Source: Sphingobacteriales bacterium
Lineage (GTDB): Bacteria > Bacteroidota > Bacteroidia > Chitinophagales > Chitinophagaceae
DNA: 9,770 nt
Direction: 5' to 3'
Assembly (NCBI GenBank): GCA_947472965.1
Contig: CANJEF010000029.1
Span: 1 to 9,770 of the forward strand
The translations under genes and the position numbers were made by a program. The notes beneath the pieces are model-generated. The model ran no database searches, was not told the DNA's origin, and worked only from the letters and a program-made list of their open reading frames with translations. Below, one piece after another: positions 7,427-9,770 of this stretch; position 1 is the first letter of the stretch; every line of letters starts with the position of its first letter.

Positions 7427-7460
7427 CTAAAATAAGAATGATTTTCCCATATTAAACAAA
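7427..7460 (-). promoter_or_regulatory. Possible Bacteroidota-type promoter of the M28 peptidase gene
   Basis: On the minus strand, TTTG (7460-7457) matches the -33 consensus. After 22 nt comes TATTTTAG (7434-7427), which matches TAnnTTTG with one mismatch. This would start transcription near 7420, about 34 nt before the ATG at 7386. The spacing is slightly long and the region is AT-rich, so a chance match is quite possible. Confidence 0.3.
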
Positions 7461-7508
7461 ATAGGCTGAACTTTAAATGTCTAATTTCGTTAAAATTAAA
7501 ACTCGAAG

Positions 7509-8636
7509 ATGAATATAGGGATTGTTTGCTATCCAACTTTTGGAGGAAGTGGTGTACTAGCTACAGAACTAGGCAAAGCGCTAGCAGACAAAGGACATCA
7601 TATTCATTTCATCACCTACCAACAACCCGTCCGTTTAACAGGGTTTAGCGCCAATATTTTTTATCATGAGGTGAGGGTACCAACCTACCCGCTTTTTGAC
7701 TTCCCGCCCTACGAAACTGCACTTGCCAGTACATTGGTTGACGTTGTTAAGAATAACCACCTCGACTTGCTTCATGTGCATTATGCCATACCACATGCTT
7801 CTGCTGCTTATATGGCAAAAAAAATATTAGAGCATGAAGGAATCAAAATTCCGTTTATAACAACTTTACATGGAACTGATATCACCCTGGTTGGAAAAGA
7901 TAAAACCTATGCCCCTGTTGTTTCCTTTTCCATAAACCAAAGTGATGCCATCACAGCTGTTTCAAATAATTTAAAAGATGAAACATTTTTGAATTTTCAC
8001 ATTGAGAAAGAGATAAGTGTGATTCATAATTTTGTGGATATTCACCGGTTTAATAAAAAACCCATTGATGCATTCAAAATGGCTATCGCTCCCAAAGGCG
8101 AAAAAATCATTTTGCATGCCTCCAATTTCAGGAAAATAAAACGCATCGATGATGTGATACATACTTACAATCTGATAAGACAAACGGTGCCATCGAAACT
8201 TCTATTGGTTGGTGATGGGCCTGAAAGACCGATGGCAGAAGAGCTTTGCAGGGAACTGGGAATTGATGAAGAAACCAGGTTTTTGGGCAAACAACAAGAT
8301 ATGGAAGAGATCTATGCAATTTCAGATCTGTTTTTGCTTCCGTCTGAATATGAAAGCTTTGGACTTTCTGCTCTGGAAGCAATGGCTGCAGGAACTCCTG
8401 TGATTGCCACGAATGCGGGTGGTTTGCCTGAGATCGTAATTCATGGAACCAATGGGTACCTGAGTAATATTGGCGACGTTGACCAAATGGCAATGTATGC
8501 CCGTGATTTATTATCCGATAATTCAAAGCACGCCAAATTCAAGATTGCGGCAAGGGAACAGGCACTCAGATTTGATATAGAAAATATTGTACCACTCTAT
8601 GAGCAGCTCTACCAGAAAGTAGTTAATCCGATTTGA
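7509..8636 (+). CDS. bshA: N-acetyl-alpha-D-glucosaminyl L-malate synthase (bacillithiol biosynthesis)
   Basis: BshA is the GT4-family, GT-B fold glycosyltransferase that joins GlcNAc from UDP-GlcNAc to L-malate, the first step of bacillithiol synthesis in the cytoplasm. The 375-residue length is standard. The N-terminus has IGIVCYPTFGGSGVLATELG (3-22), diagnostic of BshA. It is followed by HVHYAIPHASAAYMAK (89-104), TTLHGTDITLVGKD (118-131) and AVSNNLK (150-156). The C-terminal nucleotide-sugar domain has LLLVGDGPER (231-240) and the EX7E motif ESFGLSALE (E282 and E290), then AAGTPVIATNAGGLPEI (293-309). The ATG at 7509 places the glycine-rich loop at residue 12, as in relatives. Upstream TAATTTCG (7482-7489) is one base off the -7 consensus, without a clear -33 partner. 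BshB and BshC are not in this window. The stop lies 6 nt from that of the convergent EnvC-like gene. Confidence 0.95.
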   Translation: MNIGIVCYPTFGGSGVLATELGKALADKGHHIHFITYQQPVRLTGFSANIFYHEVRVPTYPLFDFPPYETALASTLVDVVKNNHLDLLHVHYAIPHASAAYMAKKILEHEGIKIPFITTLHGTDITLVGKDKTYAPVVSFSINQSDAITAVSNNLKDETFLNFHIEKEISVIHNFVDIHRFNKKPIDAFKMAIAPKGEKIILHASNFRKIKRIDDVIHTYNLIRQTVPSKLLLVGDGPERPMAEELCRELGIDEETRFLGKQQDMEEIYAISDLFLLPSEYESFGLSALEAMAAGTPVIATNAGGLPEIVIHGTNGYLSNIGDVDQMAMYARDLLSDNSKHAKFKIAAREQALRFDIENIVPLYEQLYQKVVNPI

Positions 8637-8642
8637 TGAAAA

Positions 8643-9770
8643 TCATTTGTTTTTGAGCCACGTTTCAGGGTTTACGAAAGTGGATTCAATATTAACGACA
8701 AACATGATTTCACCATCACCATCTTCGTTGACACCAGCTTTTCCAATGACTTGTCCCATTTGTACCACACTGCCCTTATTTACATTTACAACAGAAAGGT
8801 TATAGTAGGTAGTGAAATATTTACCATGTTTGATGGTGATGGTCTGACTTCCTGCAACATCATAAATACTGGTTACAACACCCTCAAAAACAGCTTTTAC
8901 ACTTGAGCCTGCATTGGTTTGAATGGTGAGTCCGATATTATCTTCAACCAGTGAAGTCCCTTCTATCTTTTGTTTTCCAAAACCAGCTACTACACTTGCT
9001 TTTTCAACGGGCCAAGGAAGATTACCCCTGTTATTTTCAAAACCAACGGAAACCTTTGTTACCTCAGGTGTATTTTCCAATAGATTGGACTTACGCGTGG
9101 TGACTGGTTTTGAGCTTGCGATGGCTGTTTTTTCTGACTCCGTTTTTGTGGCAAGTTTTCGTGCCTCTTCTTCCGCTCTTTTTCTTGCTGCTTCAATCTC
9201 CCTTTTTACAATGGCAGCAATGGCGTTCTGGAGACTGCGTTCCACTTTTCGTTTGGCAATCATTTCTTTTTCAATTTCTTTTTCCCTTGCCTTTAACTTT
9301 GATACAAACTGGTTTTTTTCCTTTTTTTCATCCTCTAGCATTGCCTTTTGCTTATTTTGCTCCACCAGTACCTTCCCCTTTTCACGTTTGTTTAAGGAAA
9401 GGGTTTCAATTTTTGACTTAAGCTCTTTGCTAGTCTTAACAATATTTTCAGCTTGTTCGTCGCGGTATTTTCGATAGCTTTTAAGATATGACACTCTTCT
9501 GATTGCATCATTAAAACTGGAAGCGGTAAAAATGAAATTCATCATGTCATAATTGCTTCTGTTTTTATATGCATATTCAATCGTTTTGGCATATTGTACT
9601 CGCAAGGTATCAAGTTGCTTTTGTAGTCGATAAATTTCTCTGTTATTGCTGAATATGGTATTGTCGATAAGCCTCATATCATCATTGAGATTTTCGATGA
9701 AGGCGTATCGTTTACGCAACTTGTTTTCGATAAGTTTCAATTGGGATAAGTTGGCTTTTTTGTCTTTTGC
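8643..9770 (-). CDS. EnvC-like murein hydrolase activator, degenerate LytM (M23) domain; 5' end beyond window
   Basis: The reading frame is open to the right edge, so the gene is partial. The TTG at 9740 is the first possible start codon but unlikely the true start, because ten more codons (AKDKKANLSQ) continue upstream in coiled-coil style. Counting from that TTG, residues 1-200 are a long charged coiled coil with heptad-like Leu/Ile spacing and a Lys/Arg/Glu-rich stretch at 140-200. A Thr/Ser-rich linker follows (about 198-240), then a LytM-type domain from LPWPVEKASVVAGFG (241-255). Zinc ligands of active M23 peptidases are absent: the HxGxD site reads NIGLT (268-272) and the HxH site reads EIMFV (344-348). 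One His remains in IKHGKYFTTYYNLS (303-316). This matches EnvC/NlpD-type regulators that activate cell-wall amidases rather than cut peptidoglycan. Such proteins are exported; the signal peptide would lie beyond the edge. Confidence 0.88.
   Translation of the reverse strand, partial: AKDKKANLSQLKLIENKLRKRYAFIENLNDDMRLIDNTIFSNNREIYRLQKQLDTLRVQYAKTIEYAYKNRSNYDMMNFIFTASSFNDAIRRVSYLKSYRKYRDEQAENIVKTSKELKSKIETLSLNKREKGKVLVEQNKQKAMLEDEKKEKNQFVSKLKAREKEIEKEMIAKRKVERSLQNAIAAIVKREIEAARKRAEEEARKLATKTESEKTAIASSKPVTTRKSNLLENTPEVTKVSVGFENNRGNLPWPVEKASVVAGFGKQKIEGTSLVEDNIGLTIQTNAGSSVKAVFEGVVTSIYDVAGSQTITIKHGKYFTTYYNLSVVNVNKGSVVQMGQVIGKAGVNEDGDGEIMFVVNIESTFVNPETWLKNK

Noticed and set aside
8630..8655. Possible terminator for bshA: GATTT/AAATC stem followed by ATTTGTTTTTG
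   Set aside because: The stem is only 5 bp with a single G-C pair and the T-tract is interrupted. It is too weak to call in AT-rich DNA.
8658..8683. Imperfect inverted repeat CCAC-G-TTTC / GAAA-GTGG near the end of the EnvC-like gene
   Set aside because: It has a bulge and a 9-nt loop, no T-tract follows on either strand, and it lies in conserved coding sequence.
8923..9477. 184-codon Ser/Phe-rich open frame on the plus strand, opposite the EnvC-like gene
   Set aside because: It is the antisense of a Lys/Glu-rich coiled coil, which reads as Phe/Ser repeats. No independent coding signal is visible.
1..9770. Defence island, CRISPR, mobile element, RNA gene or biosynthetic cluster
   Set aside because: All genes longer than about 200 codons fit housekeeping, envelope or transport families. 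I saw no repeats, tRNA-like folds, terminal inverted repeats or transposase motifs by eye.

Overview
This window reads as ordinary chromosomal DNA from a member of the Bacteroidota, most likely a Chitinophaga/Sphingobacteria-type relative. Several things point there: a PorP/SprF-family outer-membrane protein with its typical N- and C-terminal signatures, a bacillithiol glycosyltransferase (BshA), a Bacteroidota-type UPRTase and AnmK, an exact TAnnTTTG promoter element, little Shine-Dalgarno signal, and AT-rich DNA. I see no tRNA, rRNA, IS element, CRISPR array, phage gene or recognisable defence cassette.

Layout. 1-1121: anmK (minus), recycling of anhydro-MurNAc from the cell wall. 1122-1230: divergent intergenic region with a promoter element for upp. 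1231-2919: upp and a PorP/SprF-like gene, plus strand, 9 nt apart. 2927 to about 4435: an SLC13/DASS membrane transporter (minus), tail to tail with the PorP-like gene. 4503-5984: an EI24/CysZ-like membrane protein (apparent TTG start) and a short RsmI-like SAM methyltransferase, plus strand, 9 nt apart. 6010-7386: a secreted M28-family zinc peptidase (minus), whose rho-independent terminator lies inside the convergent methyltransferase gene. 7387-7508: divergent intergenic region. 7509-8636: bshA (plus). 8643-9770: an EnvC-like murein hydrolase activator (minus), cut by the right edge and ending 6 nt from bshA.

The genes do not form one pathway. Two concern peptidoglycan (AnmK recycling, EnvC-like activation of amidases). 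Others concern pyrimidine salvage, thiol biosynthesis, anion or dicarboxylate uptake and surface protein biology. The packing is very tight: tail-to-tail gaps are 6, 7 and 25 nt, and same-strand gaps are 9 nt. The best local observation is the terminator embedded in the methyltransferase coding sequence. The remaining findings are start-site corrections and departures from family motifs. I did not find a convincing previously undescribed system.
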